Source: Tenggerimyces flavus
GTDB lineage: Bacteria; Actinomycetota; Actinomycetes; Propionibacteriales; Actinopolymorphaceae
DNA length: 64,000 nt
Direction: 5' to 3'
NCBI RefSeq assembly: GCF_016907715.1
Contig: NZ_JAFBCM010000001.1
Span: 7,727,420 to 7,791,419 of the forward strand
The translations under genes and the position numbers were made by a program. Shown here piece after piece: positions 49,939 to 57,914 of the stretch (position 1 is the first letter of the stretch; each line of letters opens with the position of its first letter). The notes under the pieces are model-generated. The model had not been told where the DNA came from. It did not search any database and saw only the letters and a program-made list of their open reading frames with translations.

Positions 49939-50888
49939 CTCGACACCGCCTCTCCGAACGAGCGGCCGGCGTGATGCAGGTAGACGTCGTCGAGGGTCGG
50001 CCGAGCGACCGCGGCCGACTCCACCCGCAGGCCCGCCGCCTCCAGGACGGACAGGATGGCCGGCAACGCCCGACTGCCCCGTTCGACCTGGGCGCGGAGC
50101 ACGGCTCCGTCGCGGGTCACCGCCGCCAGTCCGATCCGGGCCAGCACCCCCACGGCCGCCTCGGCGGACGGGCCGTTCGTCAGCTCGACGGAGACCGAGT
50201 CGCCCGCGAGGCCGGCCTTGAGGCTCTCGGGCGTCCCGCTCGCGACCACCCGTCCCCTGCCGACGATCAGGATCCGGTCGGCCAGCTGATCGGCTTCCTC
50301 GAGGTAGTGGGTGGTGAGGAGAACGGTGAGGTTCTGCTCGATCCGCATCCGGCGGAACTCGTCCCACATCGTCGCCCGCGCCTCCGGATCGAGGCCCGTC
50401 GTCGGCTCGTCCAGGAACAGGACCCGCGGCTCGTGGACGATGCCCATGGCGATCTCCAGGCGTCGCCGCATGCCGCCGGAGTACGTACGCACGATGCGAT
50501 CGGCGGCATCGGCCAGACCCACGAGGTCGAGCAGTTCGGCGACCCGAGGGCGAGCCTTCGAACGACTCAACCGTTGGGCGGCCGCCTGGACGAGGAGGTT
50601 CTCCCGCCCGGTCAGATAGTCGTCAGTGCCGGCGCTCTGGGCGACGTACCCGATCGACGCACGGACGGACCGCTGTTGCCGGCGAACGTCGAAACCGGCG
50701 ACCGACGCGGAGCCACCGTCCGGCCGGGTCAGGGTCGCGAGCATCCGGATCGTCGTCGACTTGCCCGCACCGTTGGGTCCCAGCAGGCAGAACGCCTCGC
50801 CCTCCGCCACGGCGAACGACACGTCGCTGACCGCGTCCACCGAGCCGTAGCGCTTGGACAGGTTCCGCGCCGTGATGACGTCGGTCAT
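49935..50888 (-). CDS. ABC transporter ATP-binding protein, DrrA-like
   Basis: A 317-residue ATPase. Walker A GPNGAGKSTT near residue 38, Q-loop YVAQSAGTDDYLTGRENL, signature YSGGMRRRLEIAMG near 139, Walker B RVLFLDEPTTGLDPEA, H-loop TTHYLEEADQLAD. The C-terminal 90 residues form the extra domain typical of DrrA-type drug exporters. It overlaps the PadR gene start-to-stop (ATGA) and the permease (GTGA), giving a tight three-gene operon. Confidence 0.94.
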   Translation of the reverse strand: MTDVITARNLSKRYGSVDAVSDVSFAVAEGEAFCLLGPNGAGKSTTIRMLATLTRPDGGSASVAGFDVRRQQRSVRASIGYVAQSAGTDDYLTGRENLLVQAAAQRLSRSKARPRVAELLDLVGLADAADRIVRTYSGGMRRRLEIAMGIVHEPRVLFLDEPTTGLDPEARATMWDEFRRMRIEQNLTVLLTTHYLEEADQLADRILIVGRGRVVASGTPESLKAGLAGDSVSVELTNGPSAEAAVGVLARIGLAAVTRDGAVLRAQVERGSRALPAILSVLEAAGLRVESAAVARPTLDDVYLHHAGRSFGEAVSR

Positions 50889-51481
50889 GTCGAGGTCCGT
50901 ACGCCGACGGACTCCAGATCGATGGCCGGCTCCTGGGCGATGGCGGGCAGCATCGGCTCGAGCGCTTCATGCCAGGCCAGCTCGGCTCGCAGATGGAGCT
51001 CCGAGCGCAGGTAGCCCGCGAGACTCGCGGCGGAGAGATGTCCCTCGCCGCGATGGAGCTCACGGCCCTTGACGAGCTCGGCGAGCGTCGCCTCGAGGGC
51101 TGCCCGGCGGTGGGACAGCCGGTCCGTCAGCGCCGCCTGGTCGAGGCCGGCCGACCACTTGAGAGCGGCCTCGACCGTGGTCGAGTGGAGCATCGGCTGG
51201 GTCAGCGCGCGGTCGCGATGGATGGCCAGCTCCTGGCGGCCCGCGGACGTGATCGCGTACACCGTCCGCTGGGGCCGGCGCCCGTCCTGTTCGGTCCGTA
51301 CGGGCTCGATCAGCTCCTCGGACTCGAGCCGGTGCAGCATGCCGTACAGCGCGCCGACCTTGACGCCACCCCAATGCTCGATGCCGCTCTGATCGGCGGC
51401 GCGCCGGATCTGGTGACCGTGCAGGGGCGCCTCGGCGAGCAATCCGAGGATCAGGAGCCGAACGGGATTGGCATCTCTCAT
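50885..51481 (-). CDS. PadR-family transcriptional regulator
   Basis: A 198-residue regulator. The N-terminal winged helix has LLILGLLAEAPLHGHQIRRAADQSG and KVGALYGMLHRLESEELIEPVRTEQDGRRPQRTVYAIT, the usual PadR signatures. A C-terminal helical dimerisation half follows (about 95-190). It is the first gene of an exporter operon and its own start lies 2 nt from a perfect 22-bp palindrome, so it almost certainly represses itself and the exporter until a drug-like ligand binds. Confidence 0.93.
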   Translation of the reverse strand: MRDANPVRLLILGLLAEAPLHGHQIRRAADQSGIEHWGGVKVGALYGMLHRLESEELIEPVRTEQDGRRPQRTVYAITSAGRQELAIHRDRALTQPMLHSTTVEAALKWSAGLDQAALTDRLSHRRAALEATLAELVKGRELHRGEGHLSAASLAGYLRSELHLRAELAWHEALEPMLPAIAQEPAIDLESVGVRTST

Positions 51482-51483
51482 GC

Positions 51484-51505
51484 GATTAGTCTCATGAGAC
51501 TAATC
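51484..51505. promoter_or_regulatory. Perfect 22-bp palindrome, PadR operator
   Basis: Each half reads GATTAGTCTCA and its complement with no spacer. It begins 2 nt upstream of the PadR ATG. The very short leader suggests a leaderless or nearly leaderless transcript with the operator over the start site. Confidence 0.8.
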
Positions 51506-51573
51506 TCGGGTCTCAAGACGCGATCAGGCCCGCCGGAGCACCCCGGCGGGCCCGATCGTGGGTTCTGCTGCTG

Positions 51574-52902
51574 TCAGCGCGGAGGCTGCGACCACCAGCC
51601 CGGCTGCTGCGGCTGGCCCTGGTCGGCCTTGTCCGGGTCGGTGCCGGCGTCACCCGCCGGCTCGGCGTCGGCGCCCGGGGTGGGCGTCGCGCCGTCGGCA
51701 GGGGCGTCCGCGGACGCGGCCGGCTCGGTGCTGCCCGCGCCGCCGAACACCTGGGTCTGGTCCTCGGCGGGCTGCTCCGACTCCTGCGCCTGGCCGGTGC
51801 CGTAGTCGTACTGCTGCCCGTAGCCCTGCTGCTGGCCGTACGCCTGCTGCTCGCCCTGCTGGCCCCAACCACCCTGCTGCGGCTGCTGGCCATAGCCCTG
51901 CTGCTGGCCGTAGTCGTACCCGGCCTGCTGCTGGTTGTAGTCGTACGCGGGCTGCTGCTGACCCCAGCCAGCCTGCTGCTGGTCGGCGGCCGGCTGCTGC
52001 TGACCCCACCCAGCCTGCTGCTGGCCGTACTCCGGCTGCTGCTGGCCGTACTCCGGCTGCTGCTGTCCCCACGCGCCCTGCGCCTGAGCCTGCTGCTGGT
52101 TGTAGTCGTACGCGGGCTGCTGCTGACCCCAACCGGCCTGCTGCTGCTCAGCGGCGGGCTGCTGCTGACCCCAAGCGCCCTGCTGCGGCTGCTCGGCGGC
52201 CTGCTGACCCCACGCACCCTGGGCCTGCGCCGGCTGCTGCTGGTTGTAGTCGTACGCGGGCTGCTGCTGACCCCAACCAGCCTGCTGCTGGTCGGATGCG
52301 GGCTGCTGCTGCCCCCACGCGCCCTGCTGCGGCTGCTGCTGTTGGCCCCACGCGGGCTGTTGCTGCTGCTGTCCCCACGCGGGCTGCTGGCCGCCGAAGC
52401 CCTGCTGCTGCCCGTACGCGAACTGCTGCTGCGGCTTGGGCTCAGGCGCCGGAAGCGCACCGAACGTCGTGACGATGAAGAAGAGCCCTGCACCGATCAA
52501 CGCGATGCCGCCCAGCGTCGCGAGGAACCCGATCCATTTGGAGGTCGCGTCCAACGCAAACGCGTCGACGAGTACCGCCGCGATCCAGGTGACCACTGCG
52601 AACAGGGCAAGCAAACCCCCCACGGCGAGCGCGACGATGGTCAGCACCCGAGCATTGGGGGTGGCGTCGCCGAGGTGCGTGACCAGCACGACTGCCAGCA
52701 CCAGCAAGCCGATGATGATCGGGTTCACGAAGAAGCTCTGCGAGTTGTAGGCCTGCCCGGTGAATCCCGCCTGGTTCGGCCCCGTGAACAGTCGCACGAT
52801 CGCGACGGCGACCTGGATCAATGCGGCACCCACCAGCACCCACGCGAGGAGCTCCCGGTGGGGCTTGGTCTTCTCGGTTACCACTTTGATACCCCCTGTC
52901 AT
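51574..52902 (-). CDS. Four-helix membrane protein with Gln/Tyr/Trp-rich prion-like tail
   Basis: A 442-residue protein from the ATG at 52902 (GAGGAC lies upstream). Residues 1-150 hold four transmembrane helices (about 20-40, 55-76, 85-112, 123-147). Residues 150-380 are almost only Gln, Gly, Ala, Pro, Trp and Tyr, in repeats such as GWGQQQPAYDYNQQQ and GAWGQQQP. The last 60 are acidic and Ala/Pro-rich (DAPADGATPTPGADAEP). The composition resembles prion-like domains of phase-separating proteins; a role in clustering at the membrane is inferred. The tail probably lies in the cytoplasm if the N terminus does, since the helix count is even. Frames on the other strand are shadows of the repeats. 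Confidence 0.85.
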   Translation of the reverse strand: MTGGIKVVTEKTKPHRELLAWVLVGAALIQVAVAIVRLFTGPNQAGFTGQAYNSQSFFVNPIIIGLLVLAVVLVTHLGDATPNARVLTIVALAVGGLLALFAVVTWIAAVLVDAFALDATSKWIGFLATLGGIALIGAGLFFIVTTFGALPAPEPKPQQQFAYGQQQGFGGQQPAWGQQQQQPAWGQQQQPQQGAWGQQQPASDQQQAGWGQQQPAYDYNQQQPAQAQGAWGQQAAEQPQQGAWGQQQPAAEQQQAGWGQQQPAYDYNQQQAQAQGAWGQQQPEYGQQQPEYGQQQAGWGQQQPAADQQQAGWGQQQPAYDYNQQQAGYDYGQQQGYGQQPQQGGWGQQGEQQAYGQQQGYGQQYDYGTGQAQESEQPAEDQTQVFGGAGSTEPAASADAPADGATPTPGADAEPAGDAGTDPDKADQGQPQQPGWWSQPPR

Positions 52903-53067
52903 GATTTGTCCTCGTAGGGAAGCTTTCCACATCCCGTGTCCCGACCGCAGTCACGCCTCGCCGCACCGGGACACAGATCACGGCGCGACTCACTATGGAC
53001 CACCTGGCCCCACCTACGTCGGGCGGCCTGTGGACAGGCCCTTGGCGTGGCGGGAGAGACTGGGACC

Positions 53068-54045
53068 GTGCGGATCACCCTTCTCGCCGGCGGCATCGGT
53101 GCCGCCCGCTTCCTTCGTGGCCTGGTCGCCGCGACACCCGAGGCCGACATCACCGTCATCGGCAACACCGGTGACGATCTGACCTTGTACGGACTGCGCG
53201 TCTCACCAGACCTCGACACCGTCATGTACACACTCGGCGGAGGCAACGACGAGGCCCGTGGCTGGGGCCGTGCCGACGAGTCCTGGAACGCCCTCGCCGA
53301 GGTGACAGCGTACGGCGCCACACCCTCGTGGTTCGGGCTGGGCGACCGGGATATCGGTACGCATCTGGTCCGCAACGCTCTGTTGTCAGAGGGCAGGACG
53401 CTCACCGAGGTCACGCAGGCTCTGACGCAGCGCTGGCGACTTCCGTTCACGCTGATTCCGATGACGAACGACCGGGTCGAGACGCACGTCGTCGTCGACG
53501 ATCCCGACGAGCCCGGCAAGCAGCGGCGGCTGCACTTCCAGGAGTACTGGGTACGCCACCACGCCGAGCTGGCCGTCGCCGACATCCGCTTCGAAGGCAT
53601 CGAGAACAGCGAGCCCGCGCCCGGCGTCCTCGAGGCGATCCAGAACGCCGACGTGATCGTGTTCCCGCCCTCGAACCCCGTCGTCAGCATCGGCCCGATC
53701 CTCGCCGTCCCCGGCATCCGCGACGCGGTGCGGAACGCCCACGCCCCGGTGATCGGCCTCTCCCCCATCGTCGGCGGCGCGGTCGTGCGCGGCATGGCCG
53801 ACAAGCTGCTCCCGGCGATCGGCGTCGACACCAGCGCCACCGGCGTCGCGCTGCACTTCGGCAGCCGCACCGACCAAGGTCTGCTCGACGGCTGGCTGGT
53901 CGACGAGCAGGACGCCGACGCCGTCGAACGTGTCCAGGCCGCCGGCATCGCCTGCCGGGCGAGGCCGCTGCTGATGAACGACGTTCCCCTCGCCACCGAC
54001 ATCGCCCGCGCCACGCTCGACCTCGCCGCCGAGGTCACGAAGTGA
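53068..54045 (+). CDS. fbiA: 2-Phospho-L-lactate (or phosphoenolpyruvate-derived) transferase of F420 biosynthesis
   Basis: A 325-residue CofD/FbiA enzyme. It opens RITLLAGGIGAARFLRGL (nucleotide-binding loop), followed by TVIGNTGDDLTLYGLRVSPDLDTVMYTLGG and FGLGDRDIGTHLVRNALL, family signatures, and IVFPPSNPVVSIGPIL further on. It joins the GDP- (or GPP-) activated lactyl or enolpyruvyl moiety to Fo, making F420-0 or dehydro-F420-0. GTG 53068 is the start, as relatives begin VRITLLAGG. It overlaps fbiB by 4 nt, as in other actinobacteria. Confidence 0.96.
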   Translation: MRITLLAGGIGAARFLRGLVAATPEADITVIGNTGDDLTLYGLRVSPDLDTVMYTLGGGNDEARGWGRADESWNALAEVTAYGATPSWFGLGDRDIGTHLVRNALLSEGRTLTEVTQALTQRWRLPFTLIPMTNDRVETHVVVDDPDEPGKQRRLHFQEYWVRHHAELAVADIRFEGIENSEPAPGVLEAIQNADVIVFPPSNPVVSIGPILAVPGIRDAVRNAHAPVIGLSPIVGGAVVRGMADKLLPAIGVDTSATGVALHFGSRTDQGLLDGWLVDEQDADAVERVQAAGIACRARPLLMNDVPLATDIARATLDLAAEVTK

Positions 54046-55130
54046 GCGACGGCTACTCGGTCAGGCCCGTCCGCGGGATCCCCGAGATCGCGGAAGGCAC
54101 GGACCTGGCGCAGGTCATCGCCGAGCACGCGCCCGACCTGGCCGACGGCGACATCGTCGTGATCTCCAGCAAGATCGTCAGCAAGGCCGAGGGCCGCGTC
54201 GTTCCCGGCGACGACCGCCGCGCCGCGATCCGCGCCGAGACCGTACGCGTCGTCGCCGAGCGCGGCGAGACCCAGATCGTGCAGACCAGGCACGGCTTCG
54301 TCATGGCCGCCGCCGGCGTCGACAACTCCAACGTCGCGGTCGGCAGCCTCGTCCTCCTCCCGCTCGACCCGGACGAGTCGGCCCGGACGATCCGGGCCGG
54401 GCTGGGTGGCAAGCGAGTCGGCGTGATCGTCACCGACACGTTCGGCCGGACCTGGCGGGTCGGGCAGACCGACCTCGCGATCGGCGCGGCGGGCGTCCAG
54501 GTCCTCGACGACCACCGCGGCCGCGTCGACGCCCACGGCAACGAGCTCGCGGTCACCGCGCCCGCGATCGCCGACGAGCTCGCGGCCGCCGCCGAGCTGG
54601 CGATGGGCAAGCTCGCGCAGGTCCCGGTGGCGATCATCTCCGGGCTCGACGTGTGGGTGCTCGACGAGGACGGTCCCGGTGTCCGCGCGCTGGTGCGTCC
54701 GTCGGAGGACGACATGTTCCGGCTCGGCACGCGCGAGGCCTGGCGGGAGACCTTGACGATGCCGCGGACAGTCGACGAGCTCGCCGAGGAACCGGTCGAC
54801 CCCGACGCCGTCCAGCGGATCGCCGCGCTCGCCGTCACCGGCGAGGGCTGGGGCATCGCGAGCTTCTCGGCGAAGCCGTGGACGGACGCGCTCGGGCTGC
54901 CGTCGTCGGTGCCGTTCATCGCCGTTCCGTACGTCACCACGAAGCGCTCCAGCTCGCTGCTGATGCTCGGTGCCGCGCTGGATCGGCTGTTGGTGGCCTG
55001 CACGATCGAACGCCTCGGCGCGATGCACGTCTCGTTCGAGGACGTTCGCAAGCAGCTGGCCAAGGCCCTGCCGGACGACGCCGTCCCGGTCTCGGTGATC
55101 GCGGTCGGGGCGACTCAGATCGAGCGGTAG
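54042..55130 (+). CDS. fbiB: F420-0:gamma-glutamyl ligase, FbiB-like with shortened C-terminal domain
   Basis: A 362-residue protein. Residues 1-245 are the CofE ligase: VRPVRGIPEIAEGTDLAQVI, ISSKIVSKAEGR, TDTFGRTWRVGQTDLAIGAAGV and LVRPSEDDMFRLGTREA. In mycobacteria a full FMN-binding nitroreductase domain (about 200 residues) follows. Here only about 115 residues remain (DPDAVQRIAALAVTGEGWGIASFSAKPW ... SVIAVGATQIE), and the nitroreductase Arg-rich FMN motifs are not visible. It may still have the ligase activity but depend on another enzyme for reduction of dehydro-F420. Its 3' end overlaps the convergent glycosylase gene by 16 nt. Confidence 0.9.
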   Translation: MSDGYSVRPVRGIPEIAEGTDLAQVIAEHAPDLADGDIVVISSKIVSKAEGRVVPGDDRRAAIRAETVRVVAERGETQIVQTRHGFVMAAAGVDNSNVAVGSLVLLPLDPDESARTIRAGLGGKRVGVIVTDTFGRTWRVGQTDLAIGAAGVQVLDDHRGRVDAHGNELAVTAPAIADELAAAAELAMGKLAQVPVAIISGLDVWVLDEDGPGVRALVRPSEDDMFRLGTREAWRETLTMPRTVDELAEEPVDPDAVQRIAALAVTGEGWGIASFSAKPWTDALGLPSSVPFIAVPYVTTKRSSSLLMLGAALDRLLVACTIERLGAMHVSFEDVRKQLAKALPDDAVPVSVIAVGATQIER

Positions 55131-56041
55131 TTGCGCCCTTCGTAGCGCGGACCGTGCCGCGGCGCCCCGATGCCGGCGAGCTCGATCAGCCGGGTGACGC
55201 GATAGCGGTGGCCGCGCCACTGTTCGAGCGCCGTCAGCATCTCGGCGTCGTCGAACCGCCGGCCGGCGAGCGCCCAACCCACGTTCTTCGCGATGTGGAA
55301 GTCGCCGACCGACACCGCGTCGGCGTCGCCGTGGGCGCGCTGCCGTACCTCCGCCGCCGTCCACACGCCGATGCCCGGCACCGTCCGCAGCCGCTGCTCG
55401 ACGGCGGCCGGCTCCATCGTGATCGTCTCCTCGAGCCGGTCGGCGACGCGGGCAGCGCGGACGATCGCCTGGGAACGCTCCGGCCCGACGCCCGCGAGGT
55501 GGTAGTCCCAGGACGCGAGCTTCTGGAACGTCCGCGGCGCCGGCGCGACCCAGAGCTTGAACGGCACGGGCCCGGGAGCACGCTCGCCGAACCGCCACAC
55601 CAGCTCGCGCCAGGACCGCCACGCCTCCTTGCCCGTCACCTTCTGCTCGAGGATCGCGGGGACGAGCGCGTCCATCACCAGCCCCGTACGCGGCACCCGC
55701 CAGCCCTTGAACCGCTTGGCCAGCCGGGCGAGCAGCACGTTGCCAGGGTCGAAGCCGCTGAGGTCGTCCTCGGCGCCGACGAACGCGGGCAGCCGTTCCA
55801 GCAGCCAGGCCGCGCCAGGACCCCACGCGGCGGCCTCGATGCGCCGCTCGGCCGGGCGGGCTGTGAGGCGGATTGTCGCCGGACCGTCGGGGGTTCGTAC
55901 CGCTCGCCAGATCGCGCCGTCCGGCGTACGACGGTGCACCGGATCGCCCGAACCGCGGCGCAGCGACGCCAGCGTGGCGGCGAGGTCGATCGGCTCGTCG
56001 GTCACGAGAGAGCGGTTGTTCTGCACCGAACCAGTGTCCAC
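55115..56041 (-). CDS. DNA-3-methyladenine glycosylase-like protein (HhH-GPD superfamily)
   Basis: A 308-residue AlkA-like protein. The first 90 residues form a beta-rich domain. FDPGNVLLARLAKRFKGWRVPRTGLVMDALVPAILEQKVTGKEAWRSWRELV is the helical entry. The helix-hairpin-helix is LRTVPGIGVWTAAEVRQRAHG near residue 205, followed by AVSVGDFHIAKNVGWALAG, where the Asp in GDF is the catalytic residue. It removes alkylated bases in the base-excision pathway. It ends by overlapping fbiB and is divergent from the DUF3105 gene. Confidence 0.9.
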   Translation of the reverse strand: MDTGSVQNNRSLVTDEPIDLAATLASLRRGSGDPVHRRTPDGAIWRAVRTPDGPATIRLTARPAERRIEAAAWGPGAAWLLERLPAFVGAEDDLSGFDPGNVLLARLAKRFKGWRVPRTGLVMDALVPAILEQKVTGKEAWRSWRELVWRFGERAPGPVPFKLWVAPAPRTFQKLASWDYHLAGVGPERSQAIVRAARVADRLEETITMEPAAVEQRLRTVPGIGVWTAAEVRQRAHGDADAVSVGDFHIAKNVGWALAGRRFDDAEMLTALEQWRGHRYRVTRLIELAGIGAPRHGPRYEGRNYRSI

Positions 56042-56122
56042 TCACAATCCACCCGTAGAATCCACCCCCGACCCACCGTGTGGTGGCGTGTCGGGGACCT
56101 CGGGCGAAAAGGACGGTGAGGC

Positions 56123-56836
56123 GTGGCCAAGCGAGGCCAGGGCCAGAAGACGAGGCGAGAGCGCGTCGAGGAGCTCCGCCAGGAGCAGAAGGCCCAAGAA
56201 CGCCGGCGGACGGCGATCATCATCGTGGCCTGCGCGGCTGTCGCGGCCGTGATCATCGGCGTCGGCGCGTTCCCGATCGTCAACAACTGGATCAACGACC
56301 CGTCCCGGAAGGCCATGACGGAGTTCGGCGCGGCGGCCTCGGCGGCCAGCTGCGAGGAGGCTCCGAAGGACCCGGCGACGGGCGTGTCGGACCACAAGCC
56401 GGACGGCGAGAAGGTCAAGTACACGACCGCGCCACCGTCCGCAGGTCCGCACTGGGGCACGCCGGCCGCGTTCGAGCGCAAGTTCTACGAGTCGGGCGAC
56501 CGCCCGCCGCTCGAGACGCTCGTCCACAACCTGGAGCATGGGTACACGATCGTCTGGTACGACGACACGATCGCCAAGGACAAGGACCAGCTGGAAGCGC
56601 TGAAGAACATCGCGAAGCGGTTCGAGACCTCGACGCCGACGGGCGACAAGAAGTTCATCGCCGCGAGCTGGGACAACGCCGACGGCAAGTTCCCCGAGGG
56701 CAAGCACGTCGCGTTCAGCCGCTGGGCCACCCAGGCCGGGCACCGCGAGTACTGCGGCTCGGTGAGTGGCGAGGCGATCGAGGCCTTTATGAAGAAGTAC
56801 CCGTGGTCGGACTCGCCGGAGCCGAACGCGCTCTGA
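56123..56836 (+). CDS. DUF3105 family membrane-anchored protein
   Basis: A 237-residue protein. A charged coiled-coil start (KTRRERVEELRQEQKAQERRR) precedes one transmembrane helix (about 30-52). The extracytoplasmic part has SAGPHWGTPAAFERKFYESGDRPPLETLVHNLEHGYTIVWYDD, where HxxxxxH-type residues (HNLEHG) are conserved, and ends YCGSVSGEAIEAFMKKYPWSDSPEP. Two Cys (near residues 78 and 213) may form a disulphide. The function of DUF3105 is unknown; the His cluster suggests metal binding. Start is GTG 56123 with GGTGAGG upstream. Confidence 0.9.
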   Translation: MAKRGQGQKTRRERVEELRQEQKAQERRRTAIIIVACAAVAAVIIGVGAFPIVNNWINDPSRKAMTEFGAAASAASCEEAPKDPATGVSDHKPDGEKVKYTTAPPSAGPHWGTPAAFERKFYESGDRPPLETLVHNLEHGYTIVWYDDTIAKDKDQLEALKNIAKRFETSTPTGDKKFIAASWDNADGKFPEGKHVAFSRWATQAGHREYCGSVSGEAIEAFMKKYPWSDSPEPNAL

Positions 56837-57329
56837 GCTCTCGCTTCACCTTGGTGGCCGTCGACCGGAGGTGCGCCCAGCGCGCGTTCCGATCGGCGGC
56901 GGTGAGGCACTGGCCGCCCGCGATCAGCAGCCCGAAGAACGCGAAGACCGCGAGCAGGAAGCCCACGCCGTTCCCGTAGACGAACCCGCCGATCACCGAG
57001 CCGGCGGTGCCCGCGAGCAGCACCGCGGCGCCGACGAGGAACAGCGCGAGCCGCCAGGTGCTCTTGTCGAGGTCTGTTGCTGGCTGCGGCTGGGCTTCCG
57101 GTACGCGTTCCCCGTACCCCGCCGCCCGCACCAGCTCGGCCGCATAGTCGTCGGGCGACCCCAGCCGGTCGCGCAGCCCCTGGGCGGTGAGCGCCGGGCC
57201 TGCCTCGTTGGCGATGTCGAGCAGGCAGTCCTCGACGTCGGCCATCAGCTCGTTCTGCTCGGCCGGCGGCACATCGGCGAGCGCTCGCCGTACGCCGCCC
57301 AGGTAACCGAGGACCGCTGTCCCGCTCAT
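56787..57329 (-). CDS. HAAS-domain membrane protein
   Basis: A 180-residue protein. Residues 1-75 are a HAAS-type helical domain (VLGYLGGVRRALADVPPAEQNELMADVEDCLLDIANEAG ... LRDRLGSPDDYAAELVRAAGYGE). Two transmembrane helices follow (about 93-115 and 118-138), then a basic tail. HAAS proteins normally go with a PadR regulator and act as membrane-bound regulators; no PadR gene is adjacent here. The last 50 nt overlap the convergent DUF3105 gene. Confidence 0.82.
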   Translation of the reverse strand: MSGTAVLGYLGGVRRALADVPPAEQNELMADVEDCLLDIANEAGPALTAQGLRDRLGSPDDYAAELVRAAGYGERVPEAQPQPATDLDKSTWRLALFLVGAAVLLAGTAGSVIGGFVYGNGVGFLLAVFAFFGLLIAGGQCLTAADRNARWAHLRSTATKVKRELRARSAPASPTTGTSS

Positions 57330-57377
57330 CGTCGCGTCACTCCCCCAGCTCGACTAGTACTCCACATTGAAGAATAG

Positions 57378-57644
57378 CGCCTCAGTGTCGTCCACGACAC
57401 CGAGGTCGTCGCCCAGCTGGTCGCGAAGCGCCACGATCCCCTTGCCAGGTTGACGAGCCGCGAACGCGAGGTGCTGGCGCTGATGGCCCAGGGGTACGGC
57501 AACACCGAGATCGCGAGCCGCCTCGTGGTCACCGAACGAGCCGTGTTGAAGCACGTGGGCAACATCTTCGCCAAGCTCGACCTCCCCCACACCGACGCCG
57601 GCCACCGCCGCGTCCTCGCCGTGCTCTCCTACCTGGGGGTCTAG
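57378..57644 (+). pseudogene. Remnant of a NarL/LuxR-type response regulator (C-terminal DNA-binding part)
   Basis: The frame opens right after a TAG at 57375-57377 and reads RLSVVHDTEVVAQLVAKRHDPLARLTSREREVLALM, the linker and HTH of a NarL-family regulator, ending RRVLAVLSYLGV. The conserved HTH (NTEIASRLVVTERAVLKHVGNIFAKLDL) is intact, but the receiver domain is missing and there is no plausible ATG or Shine-Dalgarno. A TTG at 57450 could start a 64-residue HTH peptide. Most likely it is a decayed gene left by deletion. Its partner kinase is not in the window. Confidence 0.75.
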
Positions 57645-57694
57645 CCCGCTAGCTTTCAGCTGGCGGTGGGTTCGCCCGGTCCGGGGCTGACCCT

Positions 57695-57779
57695 GGGTCC
57701 AACGATCATGTTTACATGATCATTGGCCCCTTTACGTGGGGTGGACGCCAGGTAGAGCGGCCACCGGCCGGGTAAGGCG
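57695..57779. repeat. 84-bp dispersed repeat, copy B (inverted)
   Basis: Reverse complement of 49040-49123 with about four substitutions. It includes ATGATCATGT-TT-ACATGATCAT and CCCCTTTACGTGGGG, both palindromic. It lies between the response-regulator remnant and manC. Confidence 0.85.
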
Positions 57780-57914
57780 ACCGCGACGCTTCGCCAAGGG
57801 AGTGCCTTCCCACTCAGAGCACTCGAGACGTCGCAACCCCAAGTCTCCCCAGCAGGACAGGCACTTCTGGCCTTCCCAGGCCAAGGTCGCCCAACAACAC
57901 CTGAAATCCCGAGG

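Noticed and set aside
51558-52472. 304-residue Pro/Ala-rich frame opposite the prion-like protein
   Set aside because: An antisense product of the Gln-rich codon repeats; the minus-strand gene has membrane helices, start signal and stop in the right place.
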